Assembly (NCBI GenBank): GCA_019323555.1
Contig: JAHWHC010000051.1
Coordinates: 1-7,158 of the forward strand
Origin: Candidatus Woesearchaeota archaeon
GTDB taxonomy: Archaea; Nanobdellota; Nanobdellia; Woesearchaeales; ARS49
Reading direction: 5' to 3'
DNA: 7,158 bases
Shown here: positions 1 through 6,071 of the stretch, piece by piece
How the letters are laid out: every line of letters starts with the position of its first letter
Position numbering within the stretch: position 1 is the stretch's first letter
The notes under the pieces: model-generated
Seen by the model: the letters and a program-made list of their open reading frames with translations, nothing else
Databases searched by the model: none
Told to the model about the DNA's origin: nothing
Program-made: the position numbers and the translations under genes

Positions 1-1
1 A

Positions 2-1597
2 TATTTTGTTCAAGAATTTGGATTCAAGTGGTGCCTGCCGTTCCATAAAAGAGTAACAACATACCAAAAAAGAGACTCTATCCCTGTAAGACTTCGCAAA
101 TCTATGGAAGAATTAGGTGGAGCTTATGTAAAACTAGGTCAATTGTTAAGCTTAAGACCTGACCTGGTGCCGCAGGAATACTGCGATGAGTTCGGCAAGC
201 TGCTGGACAAGATGCCTGCATTTTCTTATGAAACAGCCAAAAAAATAGTAGAAGAAGAACTAAAGCAGCCACTGAATAAAGTATTCAAACAATTTGACAA
301 GAAACCAATAGGGAGCGCCTCAATAGCACAGGTGCACAAAGCAGTTCTAAGAAATGGAAAGAAAGTAGTTGTTAAAGTGCAGCGGCCCAATGCAAAAGAC
401 CAATTTCACTCTGACATACAGATAATGTATTATCTGGCACATAAAATAGAGAAATACTTCAAAGAATCAACTGTCTCACCAGTACAGATTGTGACAGAAT
501 TTGAGAGATATACAAAAGATGAACTAAACTTCCTGGTAGAGGCAGAAAATGTTGAGCAGTTTTATGAAACATTCAAGAAAACAAAAAAAATCGTGACCCC
601 AAAAATCTATCCAGAGTACACAACAAACAGAGTGTTTGTGATGGATTACATACACGGAGCAAAACTATCCGAGGTAGAAGAAGGATTATCCATCAAAGCA
701 AGAAAAGAGATAATAAGAACAATCTCAGACTCTATGTTTACACAGGCGCTTGATGCAGGGGTATTTCATGCAGATCTGCATCCAGGAAACATCCTTATAC
801 TGTCTCAACAAAGAGTAGCACTCCTGGACTTTGGAATAATCGGGAGATTAGATCCAGAGCTAAAAATCAACACAATAGACATGATTGTTGCGCTGGTCAA
901 CCATGACTCAAGAGCAGTCACGAGAATCTTATTGAAAGTCGGGCTGCCAACAGAGCGCACAAACATAGAGAATTTTGAACTTGATGTGGATGATGTTCTA
1001 AGAAATTGGAATCCTGCAAGCAGTGTAAGAGCAACTCATGTGCTGCACCGCTTGTTCAATACCTGTGTAAAAAATTATATCAGAATGCCTGCAGACCTGA
1101 TATTATTAGCAAAGGCATTAGTTACATTAGAGGGAACCTGCACGCAATTAGACCCGCAATTTAACTTTATTGATTATGCAAAACCAAAGATTGCGCAGAT
1201 CTTGAAGAAACAGAACAAGCCTGCAGCATTTATAAAAAGATTCTTGAAAAAATCAATGGAGGTGGGCGATGTCCTATCTGACCTGCCAGAGCAGACAGCA
1301 GAATTAATTGAGAGATTCAAGAGAGAGCCGATAAAATTAGACATCAATGATACTGACATCGGCCATTTAGGAAGATCAATAGGATTTGGAAGCAATAAAT
1401 TATCTTATTCCATACTCACTGCAGCACTTTTGGTTTCAGGAGCAATGCTGATAGATATAAGCCCAAAAATATTTGGTTATTCAATATTTTCCGTATTTGC
1501 ATTATCCTTTGCAGTAGTATTATTAGGAATATTGACTGGATCAATGGTAAGGGAGAGATTATTGCCATACGGCTTGATCAAAGGAGGTAGAAAATGA
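2..1597 (+). CDS. UbiB/ABC1 (AarF) family atypical protein kinase, 5' end cut by window edge
   Basis: The frame is open from base 2, so the Met at base 104 is internal and the true start lies left of the window. 531 codons are visible; family members are usually about 500-560 residues, so little is missing. Counting the codon at bases 2-4 as 1, all hallmarks are present: KxGQ motif (KLGQ, 44-47), Ala-rich-loop equivalent plus ASIAQVH (106-112), ATP-binding Lys125 in VVVKVQRP, a helix-C type Glu near 181 (EAEN), catalytic HADLHPGN (256-263) and metal-binding DFG (276-278). Two hydrophobic helices near 468-486 and 495-514 should anchor the C-terminus in the membrane, as in many UbiB proteins. 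The family acts as ATPase/kinase-like factors in isoprenoid or quinone lipid metabolism; the substrate here is unknown, and a ubiquinone role should not be assumed in an archaeon. The stop overlaps the next start (ATGA), implying co-translation. Confidence 0.95.
   Translation, partial: YFVQEFGFKWCLPFHKRVTTYQKRDSIPVRLRKSMEELGGAYVKLGQLLSLRPDLVPQEYCDEFGKLLDKMPAFSYETAKKIVEEELKQPLNKVFKQFDKKPIGSASIAQVHKAVLRNGKKVVVKVQRPNAKDQFHSDIQIMYYLAHKIEKYFKESTVSPVQIVTEFERYTKDELNFLVEAENVEQFYETFKKTKKIVTPKIYPEYTTNRVFVMDYIHGAKLSEVEEGLSIKARKEIIRTISDSMFTQALDAGVFHADLHPGNILILSQQRVALLDFGIIGRLDPELKINTIDMIVALVNHDSRAVTRILLKVGLPTERTNIENFELDVDDVLRNWNPASSVRATHVLHRLFNTCVKNYIRMPADLILLAKALVTLEGTCTQLDPQFNFIDYAKPKIAQILKKQNKPAAFIKRFLKKSMEVGDVLSDLPEQTAELIERFKREPIKLDINDTDIGHLGRSIGFGSNKLSYSILTAALLVSGAMLIDISPKIFGYSIFSVFALSFAVVLLGILTGSMVRERLLPYGLIKGGRK
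1581..1588 (+). promoter_or_regulatory. Strong Shine-Dalgarno for the Lys-rich protein
   Basis: AAGGAGGT, a near-perfect anti-16S match, lies inside the end of the UbiB-like gene, 5 bases before the ATG at 1594. It fixes that start and supports expression of the small downstream gene. Confidence 0.85.
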
Positions 1598-1878
1598 GCA
1601 AAAGAGAAATCCTTAAAAAAATGGCAAAAGTGCCAATAAAAGTGGCAAAATATGCTAAATGCGAAACAGAAAGAGAGATGAAAAAGATGATGAAAGGCAA
1701 AGACCACAAAGAAGTAAAGAGAGTTGCAAAGAAAATGGTTGCAGAGACAAAAAAATACACTGCAGCAATGAGCAAGCTTTTGATGACAGAGATGAAAAAA
1801 GCAGCAAAAGTGGGCGCAAAGAAAGTAAAAAGAAAAGCAAAAAAGAGAGTAAAGAGAAAAGTCAAGAAAAAGAGATAA
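1594..1878 (+). CDS. Lys-rich small basic protein (94 aa), partner of the UbiB-like gene
   Basis: I do not recognise a named family. By hand count it has 32 Lys and 7 Arg against 8 acidic residues in 94, giving a net charge near +31. The first 70 residues mix Lys with Met, Ala, Val and Leu and look helix-forming, with one Cys (23) and one Pro (14). Residues 69-94 are almost entirely Lys/Arg with Ala/Val, resembling histone H1-like or phasin-type tails. There is no signal peptide or membrane segment. The start is fixed by the strong ribosome site at 1581-1588 and the ATGA overlap with the UbiB-like stop. A role binding nucleic acid or anionic membrane lipid is inferred from charge only. The A/G-rich DNA opens other frames here, but only this one has start signals. 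Existence is likely; function is unknown. Confidence 0.8.
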   Translation: MSKREILKKMAKVPIKVAKYAKCETEREMKKMMKGKDHKEVKRVAKKMVAETKKYTAAMSKLLMTEMKKAAKVGAKKVKRKAKKRVKRKVKKKR

Positions 1879-1895
1879 TTTTACTTTTTTTCTTC
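1879..1895 (+). terminator. T-rich archaeal-type transcription terminator
   Basis: Directly after the TAA of the Lys-rich gene the coding strand reads TTTTACTTTTTTTCTTC with no hairpin before it. Archaeal RNA polymerase commonly terminates at such U-tracts. It separates the UbiB-like unit from the promoter near 1972. Confidence 0.6.
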
Positions 1896-1965
1896 TATAT
1901 ATTATTAATACTCCAAACTATTTAAAGCTTTGTTTATACTCGAGGATAGCGAAGAATTCTCCACA

Positions 1966-1979
1966 GATAACTTTAAATA
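1966..1979 (+). promoter_or_regulatory. Archaeal promoter (BRE + TATA box) for the AAA+/VWA operon
   Basis: GATAAC precedes TTTAAATA (1972-1979). Transcription normally begins about 22-27 bases after an archaeal TATA box, placing the start around 2001-2006, at or beside the ATG at 2005. No Shine-Dalgarno sequence lies between, so the mRNA is probably leaderless. The same GAWAC-TTTAAATA pattern occurs near 4203 and 4532. Confidence 0.75.
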
Positions 1980-2004
1980 CTTTCAGCGATATATAAAAAT
2001 CAAC

Positions 2005-3027
2005 ATGATCCAGAACAAATTCAAGGAACAATTCATTGGAAAAGACCCATTCACAGACATTCTTGGACAAGGAATCACTAAAGATCAGATTAAATCAGCA
2101 TTATTGATGGATAGGCATATATTGATAATAGGGCCGCCTGGCGTTGGCAAGACAACAATAGCAAAAAATGTTGCTTCGCTCCTGCCTGAAATAGATGTGA
2201 ATGACTGCCCATATAACTGCAATCCAAAAGAGCCAATGTGCCCAAGCTGTAAAGCTAAAAAGCCTAAGACAAAAAAAATACACGGAACTGCAAGATTGGT
2301 TAGACTGCAGGGAAGCCCCGATTTAACTGTGGAGGATATCTTAGGAGACATTGATCCAATCAAGGCACTAAAATTCGGGCCAGCATCATTAGAGGCGTTC
2401 ACACCAGGAAAGATATTCAAGGCAAACAATGGCATATTATTTTTTGATGAAGTAAACAGGTGCCCTGAAAAACTGCAAAACGCGTTATTACAGGTGTTGC
2501 AGGAAGGCAGAGCAACAATCGGCTCGTATACTGTTGATTTGCCTGCTAATTTCATCTTCATAGGAACAATGAACCCAGAAGAGACTGCAGCAACAGAGAG
2601 ACTATCTGATGTATTCTTAGATCGGTTTGATGCAGTGCACATGACCTATCCAGAAAACCTGGATGTTGAGACAGAAATCGTGCTTGACAAAGGAAATAAA
2701 ATAGAAGTGCAATTTCCAAAAGAACTGCTTTCACTTACAATCAATTTTGTCCGTTTGTTGAGAGAACACAAAGATTTGCTGAAAAAACCAAGTGTCCGTG
2801 CCTCCATAGGATTATATGAACGAGCACAAGCAAATGCACTTCTTGCAGGAAGAAAAAAAGTAAGCGCAGAAGACATATCCAAAGCAGTAATATCTGTACT
2901 CTCACACAGAATAGAATTAAAACCATCTGTTAAATATTTACAGACAACTGAAGAATTCTTAGGAACAGAATTCAAGTCCTTCTGCTCTGAGCACAAGGAA
3001 CTAGAAGAAAGTGGTGGTTGTCTTTAG
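2005..3027 (+). CDS. ChlI/MoxR-like AAA+ ATPase (magnesium-chelatase subunit I family) with four-Cys insertion
   Basis: A 340-residue AAA+ ATPase. It has Walker A GPPGVGKT (43-50), Walker B ILFFDE (144-149), sensor-1 Asn190 in GTMNPEE, an arginine-finger candidate Arg207 in LDRFD, and a sensor-2-like Arg265 in PSVRASIG. Its length matches ChlI/BchI (about 330-350). Between Walker A and the GSPDLT segment sits an insertion with Cys68, 72, 79 and 82, a probable zinc knuckle. ChlI-type ATPases form hexamers that drive metal insertion or protein remodelling with a VWA partner; such a partner overlaps this gene's 3' end. The ATG at 2005 is chosen because the TATA box at 1972-1979 lies within the longer reading frame that could begin at a TTG at 1930. 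No ChlH/CobN large subunit is visible, so true Mg-chelatase activity is unproven; a MoxR, RavA or NorQ-like chaperone role is the alternative. Confidence 0.92.
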   Translation: MIQNKFKEQFIGKDPFTDILGQGITKDQIKSALLMDRHILIIGPPGVGKTTIAKNVASLLPEIDVNDCPYNCNPKEPMCPSCKAKKPKTKKIHGTARLVRLQGSPDLTVEDILGDIDPIKALKFGPASLEAFTPGKIFKANNGILFFDEVNRCPEKLQNALLQVLQEGRATIGSYTVDLPANFIFIGTMNPEETAATERLSDVFLDRFDAVHMTYPENLDVETEIVLDKGNKIEVQFPKELLSLTINFVRLLREHKDLLKKPSVRASIGLYERAQANALLAGRKKVSAEDISKAVISVLSHRIELKPSVKYLQTTEEFLGTEFKSFCSEHKELEESGGCL

Positions 3028-4201
3028 CACAGAGCAAGAAGTAAAAGAATTCTCAAAAGCAGAACAAACTGAAGGAAGCCTACAGATGCAGTTGGTGGAA
3101 GACAAGCTGATGCACTCTGTACTGCAGCATGACCAGCAGACAATAGATGACGGCAAGATAATAGAGGAAGCAATAAACCAGAACATAAGCGCCTTCACAC
3201 CAAACATGCTCTTTGATAAGCTAGTAAAGAACTTTTCTTTAGCAAAACAACTTTATGGAGAACGCCTGCTTAGGCTATTGACCGGTTATGAACCAGATTA
3301 TCTAGAGAAGAACCTAGGAATTCCAGAGTTTCAGAAAGAACTAAAGAAACAGATTGAGGCAAACCTGGACAGATTGAAGAACAAGGATCTTTTGGGTGTG
3401 CGCGGAGAGCTGACTGACAAAGGAATAGAGCTTGCTTCGCTTATACTGTACATAGAAGAACTAGATAATATAATCCCCCGAGGGATGATCGGGGAGAAAG
3501 TCAACAAAAGAATATCGCATTATGGTGAAAGAGCAGATTACCGTGCATTTAAGAAAGGAGATAGGTACAAAGACATTGAATTAAGAAAATCAATCAGGAC
3601 TGCAATCAAGCGAAAACATGGTAAGATTGAGGCAGAAGACCTGAAAACAGCACAGCGACAGAGCAAAGGGGCAGTTAATATCATATACGGGCTGGACAGC
3701 TCTGCATCCATGAAAGGAGACAAAATCGCAACATGCAAAAAAGCAGGAATCGCACTGGCTTACAAAGCAATAAACGACAAAGACAAAGTAGGATTAGTTG
3801 TTTTTGGAACAGAGGTAAAAGATTTTGTAGAGCCAACAGATGACTTTGGATTTCTATTGAACAAAATAACAAGAGTAAAAGCATCAAAACAAACAGACTT
3901 TGTGGAGCTCATTAAAAAATCAGCAGAATTGTTTCCAGGAGGAGACGTAACAAATCACTTGGTCATTCTTACAGATGCACTGCCAACTGTAGGCAAGAAA
4001 CCGGAAGAAGAAACACTCAAAGCAATATCCCTGGCAAGGTCTGCAGGCATAACAATATCTGTAATTGGCATAAAACTAGATGAAAAAGGAGAAAAACTCG
4101 CAAAGCAGATAGCAGATCTAGGAGAAGGAAGATTCTATGTTGTCAGGGATTTGAAAAAGCTGGATAAGCTTGTTCTTGAGGATTATTATTCTGTAAGATA
4201 A
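3011..4201 (+). CDS. VWA-domain protein (ChlD/ViaA/NorD-like partner of the AAA+ ATPase)
   Basis: Up to 396 residues. The C-terminal von Willebrand A domain (about 222-390) has a complete MIDAS metal site: DxSxS as Asp229, Ser231 and Ser233, Thr295 in KQTDF, and Asp322 in ILTDALPT. The N-terminal 150 residues are helical and charged; a basic linker (about 183-205, GDRYKDIELRKS) precedes the domain, as in ChlD-type proteins. There is no membrane segment. The gene overlaps the AAA+ gene by 17 bases, so the two products are probably made together and bind one another, the VWA protein acting as adaptor between the ATPase ring and its target. The start is uncertain: tandem GTG codons at 3011 and 3014 follow AAGGA (2995-2999) at wide spacing, while ATG at 3086 follows AAGGA (3072-3076) at 9 bases and would give 371 residues. 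A TAG at 3002 rules out anything further upstream. Confidence 0.9.
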   Translation: MVVVFSTEQEVKEFSKAEQTEGSLQMQLVEDKLMHSVLQHDQQTIDDGKIIEEAINQNISAFTPNMLFDKLVKNFSLAKQLYGERLLRLLTGYEPDYLEKNLGIPEFQKELKKQIEANLDRLKNKDLLGVRGELTDKGIELASLILYIEELDNIIPRGMIGEKVNKRISHYGERADYRAFKKGDRYKDIELRKSIRTAIKRKHGKIEAEDLKTAQRQSKGAVNIIYGLDSSASMKGDKIATCKKAGIALAYKAINDKDKVGLVVFGTEVKDFVEPTDDFGFLLNKITRVKASKQTDFVELIKKSAELFPGGDVTNHLVILTDALPTVGKKPEEETLKAISLARSAGITISVIGIKLDEKGEKLAKQIADLGEGRFYVVRDLKKLDKLVLEDYYSVR

Positions 4202-4202
4202 G

Positions 4203-4214
4203 AAACTTTAAATA
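4203..4214 (+). promoter_or_regulatory. Archaeal promoter (BRE + TATA box) for the small CxxC protein
   Basis: GAAAC directly precedes TTTAAATA (4207-4214), which begins 6 bases after the stop of the VWA gene. The expected transcription start is near 4236-4240, giving a leader of roughly 15-20 bases that contains the ribosome site at 4242-4247. Confidence 0.7.
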
Positions 4215-4219
4215 TTCCA

Positions 4220-4232
4220 TTATTTTTCTATT
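4220..4232 (+). terminator. Possible T-rich terminator of the AAA+/VWA operon
   Basis: TTATTTTTCTATT lies just after the VWA gene and between the TATA box and predicted start of the next unit. It could end the upstream transcript in archaeal U-tract fashion. It is short, so the call is tentative. Confidence 0.35.
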
Positions 4233-4241
4233 CAGTAATTC

Positions 4242-4247
4242 GGGGTG
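4242..4247 (+). promoter_or_regulatory. Ribosome binding site of the small CxxC protein
   Basis: GGGGTG, a GGTG-type Shine-Dalgarno core, ends 7 bases before the ATG at 4255 and supports that start. Confidence 0.55.
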
Positions 4248-4254
4248 GGAAATT

Positions 4255-4521
4255 ATGAATGAAGAACATATCATACCAGATGAAGAAGCAAAACAGATGA
4301 TTGCACTAGAGGCTTCTATTAATATTACCACAGCATACTGCAAGAGATGTTTTGTTGATTTGGATAGAGACAAAAACCGCGCTAACTGTCAAGCAGAACT
4401 GGAGCAACTTGCAGAGCTTGAACTGCCGGTTTTTGATACAACTGCGCAAGAATTGTTAAATCGCTGCCAGGCCTGTGATTACAGTATCCCTTATGTTGCA
4501 GAAACCCTGGAAGACGAATAA
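4255..4521 (+). CDS. Small acidic protein with two CxxC pairs, possible zinc-binding
   Basis: An 88-residue protein I cannot assign to a family. Cys29-x-x-Cys32 (YCKRC) and Cys71-x-x-Cys74 (RCQAC) form two knuckle-like pairs 38 residues apart, with a fifth Cys at 45. This spacing could hold one zinc in a ribbon-like fold or serve redox chemistry. The stretch between the pairs (about 44-70) looks helical and acidic, and both termini are acid-rich; there is no signal peptide or membrane helix. It has its own TATA box (4207-4214) and ribosome site (4242-4247), and the next gene has a separate promoter, so it appears monocistronic. Those signals make it a real gene rather than a chance frame. Function is unknown. 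Confidence 0.8.
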   Translation: MNEEHIIPDEEAKQMIALEASINITTAYCKRCFVDLDRDKNRANCQAELEQLAELELPVFDTTAQELLNRCQACDYSIPYVAETLEDE

Positions 4522-4531
4522 TATTTCTGCA

Positions 4532-4545
4532 GAAACATTTAAATA
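4532..4545 (+). promoter_or_regulatory. Archaeal promoter (BRE + TATA box) for the SpoIIM-phosphoesterase-MFS operon
   Basis: GAAACA precedes TTTAAATA (4538-4545), starting 10 bases after the stop of the CxxC gene. The expected transcription start is about 4567-4572, leaving a short leader of roughly 10-15 bases that includes GAGGT (4573-4577). Confidence 0.72.
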
Positions 4546-4572
4546 ATCAAATACCGCAAATACACAAAAAAA

Positions 4573-4577
4573 GAGGT
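4573..4577 (+). promoter_or_regulatory. Ribosome binding site deciding the SpoIIM-family start
   Basis: GAGGT ends 5 bases before the ATG at 4583. The alternative TTG at 4577 shares its first base with this site, so the ATG is the likely start. Confidence 0.65.
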
Positions 4578-4582
4578 TGAAA

Positions 4583-5434
4583 ATGGTATTAGAGCAGCTG
4601 TATCCTATAGAGTTCTTGAAAGAGCATCCCAAATATGCATTTGTATTGAGCTTTGCGCTCACTATCTTTGGAATGTTCTTTGCAATGATGGTGTTTCCGC
4701 AAGATCCTGCACTAGTAATAGTTGCAGTTGCTTCAACACTGCTTGTGCCATCCTTATACCAATTCACATCTGTCCAGGAAGAGATACATGGAAGATTTGA
4801 GAGCTTGATAAACCTGAAAGAGTGGATACAAGCAAACAAACAATTATATAAAGTATACATGTACATGTTCTTCGGCGCATTTTTCGTTTTTGCAATATTC
4901 GCAATGATTCTGCCTACCTTGGCAGCAAACGAAATCTTCAAGCAGCAGCTTGCAGTATTGACCGGAGGAGCAACATTCTCTCTGGGATTATTCTGGAGTT
5001 TATTCACACACAACATGCAGGTATTGATGCTTTGCTTCTTAGTTTCTGTAATAGCAGGAAACGGCTCAATCTACCTGATAATCTGGAACGCATCTGTATG
5101 GGGAACAATCTTCGGCAACCTAGCAAAAACCGCAGCAGTAAACCTTAGCGCAAACACAGCAATAGTGTTCTTATTGGTGATGCTGAGTGTATTCCCGCAT
5201 GTACTGCTGGAGATGTCAAGCTATGTAATTGCAGTCATGTCTGGAACAGTGATATCCAATGCACTTGCAAAAGAAAAAATAGTCTCGCACAGATTTGGAA
5301 GAATATTGTTACTAAATATCGGAGTGCTCTTAGTGGCGATCTTGGTGTTATTCATTGCAATGCTTGTAGAGACCTATGTCTTGAACAACTTTACAACATA
5401 CCAAACGATCATACAGCTAAGCTTTGGAGGTTAG
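4583..5434 (+). CDS. SpoIIM (stage II sporulation protein M, DUF95) family membrane protein
   Basis: A 283-residue integral membrane protein. Hydrophobic segments lie near 18-38, 42-60, 92-112, 146-168, 192-209, 212-228 and 239-263, so six or seven helices. The family signal is in the second half: a loop-helix with NGS followed by WNASVWGTIFG (about 160-178), then FPHVLLEMSSYVIA (204-217), matching the usual PHG-x-x-E-x-x-A-type motif. Bacterial SpoIIM is nearer 200 residues, so the first two helices look like an N-terminal extension. Archaea do not sporulate; family members occur widely in archaea with undefined roles, possibly envelope or membrane remodelling (inference). The ATG at 4583 is chosen for the spacing to GAGGT. 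The gene leads an operon, with the next ATG only 4 bases past its stop. Confidence 0.75.
   Translation: MVLEQLYPIEFLKEHPKYAFVLSFALTIFGMFFAMMVFPQDPALVIVAVASTLLVPSLYQFTSVQEEIHGRFESLINLKEWIQANKQLYKVYMYMFFGAFFVFAIFAMILPTLAANEIFKQQLAVLTGGATFSLGLFWSLFTHNMQVLMLCFLVSVIAGNGSIYLIIWNASVWGTIFGNLAKTAAVNLSANTAIVFLLVMLSVFPHVLLEMSSYVIAVMSGTVISNALAKEKIVSHRFGRILLLNIGVLLVAILVLFIAMLVETYVLNNFTTYQTIIQLSFGG
5426..5431 (+). promoter_or_regulatory. Ribosome binding site of the metallophosphoesterase
   Basis: GGAGGT lies within the last codons of the SpoIIM-family gene and ends 7 bases before the ATG at 5439. It fixes that ATG as the start over the in-frame TTG at 5424, which lies before the site. Confidence 0.8.
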
Positions 5435-5438
5435 CTCT

Positions 5439-6071
5439 ATGAAAATTCTGGCTTTTGTAGATCTTCACTCAAAACACGGCAGCCCGGAATATGTAGATTT
5501 CTATGGCAGTATAAAATACATAAAAAAATTAAAAGCACTTGCAAAAAAAGAGAAACCAGATGTAATACTCTTTGCAGGAGATGCTTCTTTATTTGAAAAC
5601 CATCTAGAGGAATTGATGGCAAAAATAAGCGAGATAGGCAAGAAAATATTTGTGATACATGGAAACCACGAGACTGCCGCAGTCATGAAAAAAATTTGTT
5701 CATTTCATGATAATCTAATCTTTATACATAAAAAAACAGTAAAACTGGATGATTATGTGTTTGTGGGATTCTCAGGAGAAGGATTCCTGAGAACAGACAA
5801 AGAAATGGAGAAATTCTTAAAGAAAATAAAACCAAAAATAAAGGGGAAAAAAACTGTTTTAATGACCCATGCCCCGCCATATAAAACAAAACTAGACAAG
5901 ATAGGGAGAGAGCACTGCGGAAACAATACCATAACCAAGTTCATACAGTCAAACAAGAATATACTTCTCGCAATCTGCGGACACATACATGAAACAGCAG
6001 GAAAAAAAGACAAAGTCAATAATGCAACAATAATCAATCCCGGGCCTCTGGGAGTAATAATAGAAATATGA
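5439..6071 (+). CDS. Calcineurin-like metallophosphoesterase (YfcE/MJ0936-like size class)
   Basis: A 210-residue cytoplasmic phosphoesterase with the full set of two-metal ligands: Asp8 and His10 (VDLHS), Asp48 (AGDAS), Asn76 and His77 (HGNHE), His144 (MTHAPP), and His182 and His184 (CGHIHE). The enzyme should hydrolyse a phosphomonoester or phosphodiester; the substrate cannot be told from sequence. Its length fits the compact single-domain archaeal and bacterial members, with no extra domain, signal peptide or membrane helix. The ATG at 5439 is supported by GGAGGT at 5426-5431. It sits 4 bases after the SpoIIM-family gene and overlaps the MFS gene by ATGA, so all three are probably co-translated. 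A soluble phosphoesterase between two membrane proteins suggests action on a lipid-linked or transported phosphate compound, but this is inference. Confidence 0.93.
   Translation: MKILAFVDLHSKHGSPEYVDFYGSIKYIKKLKALAKKEKPDVILFAGDASLFENHLEELMAKISEIGKKIFVIHGNHETAAVMKKICSFHDNLIFIHKKTVKLDDYVFVGFSGEGFLRTDKEMEKFLKKIKPKIKGKKTVLMTHAPPYKTKLDKIGREHCGNNTITKFIQSNKNILLAICGHIHETAGKKDKVNNATIINPGPLGVIIEI

Noticed and set aside
1659..1925. 88-codon + strand frame overlapping the Lys-rich gene
   Set aside because: A/G-rich DNA keeps several frames open here. This frame lacks a ribosome site, runs through the T-rich terminator and ends in a low-complexity Leu/Phe/Ile tail, while the overlapping frame has a strong start signal.
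1930..2004. N-terminal extension of the AAA+ protein from a TTG codon
   Set aside because: The TATA box at 1972-1979 lies inside the extension, so the main transcript would not include the TTG, and the ATG at 2005 fits ChlI-like N-termini and length.
2085..2642. 185-codon minus-strand open frame
   Set aside because: It is antisense to the AAA+ core including Walker A and Walker B, has no TATA box or ribosome site of its own, and shows Ser/Leu-rich composition typical of antisense shadows.
3476..3494. CCCCGA / TCGGGG inverted repeat with a 7-base loop
   Set aside because: It lies inside the VWA coding region, where the codons for IPRGMIGE explain the sequence; the stem is only 6 bp and no T-run follows.
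4456..5016. 186-codon minus-strand open frame
   Set aside because: It is antisense across the CxxC gene end, the promoter at 4532 and the SpoIIM-family gene, with no recognisable motif or start signals.
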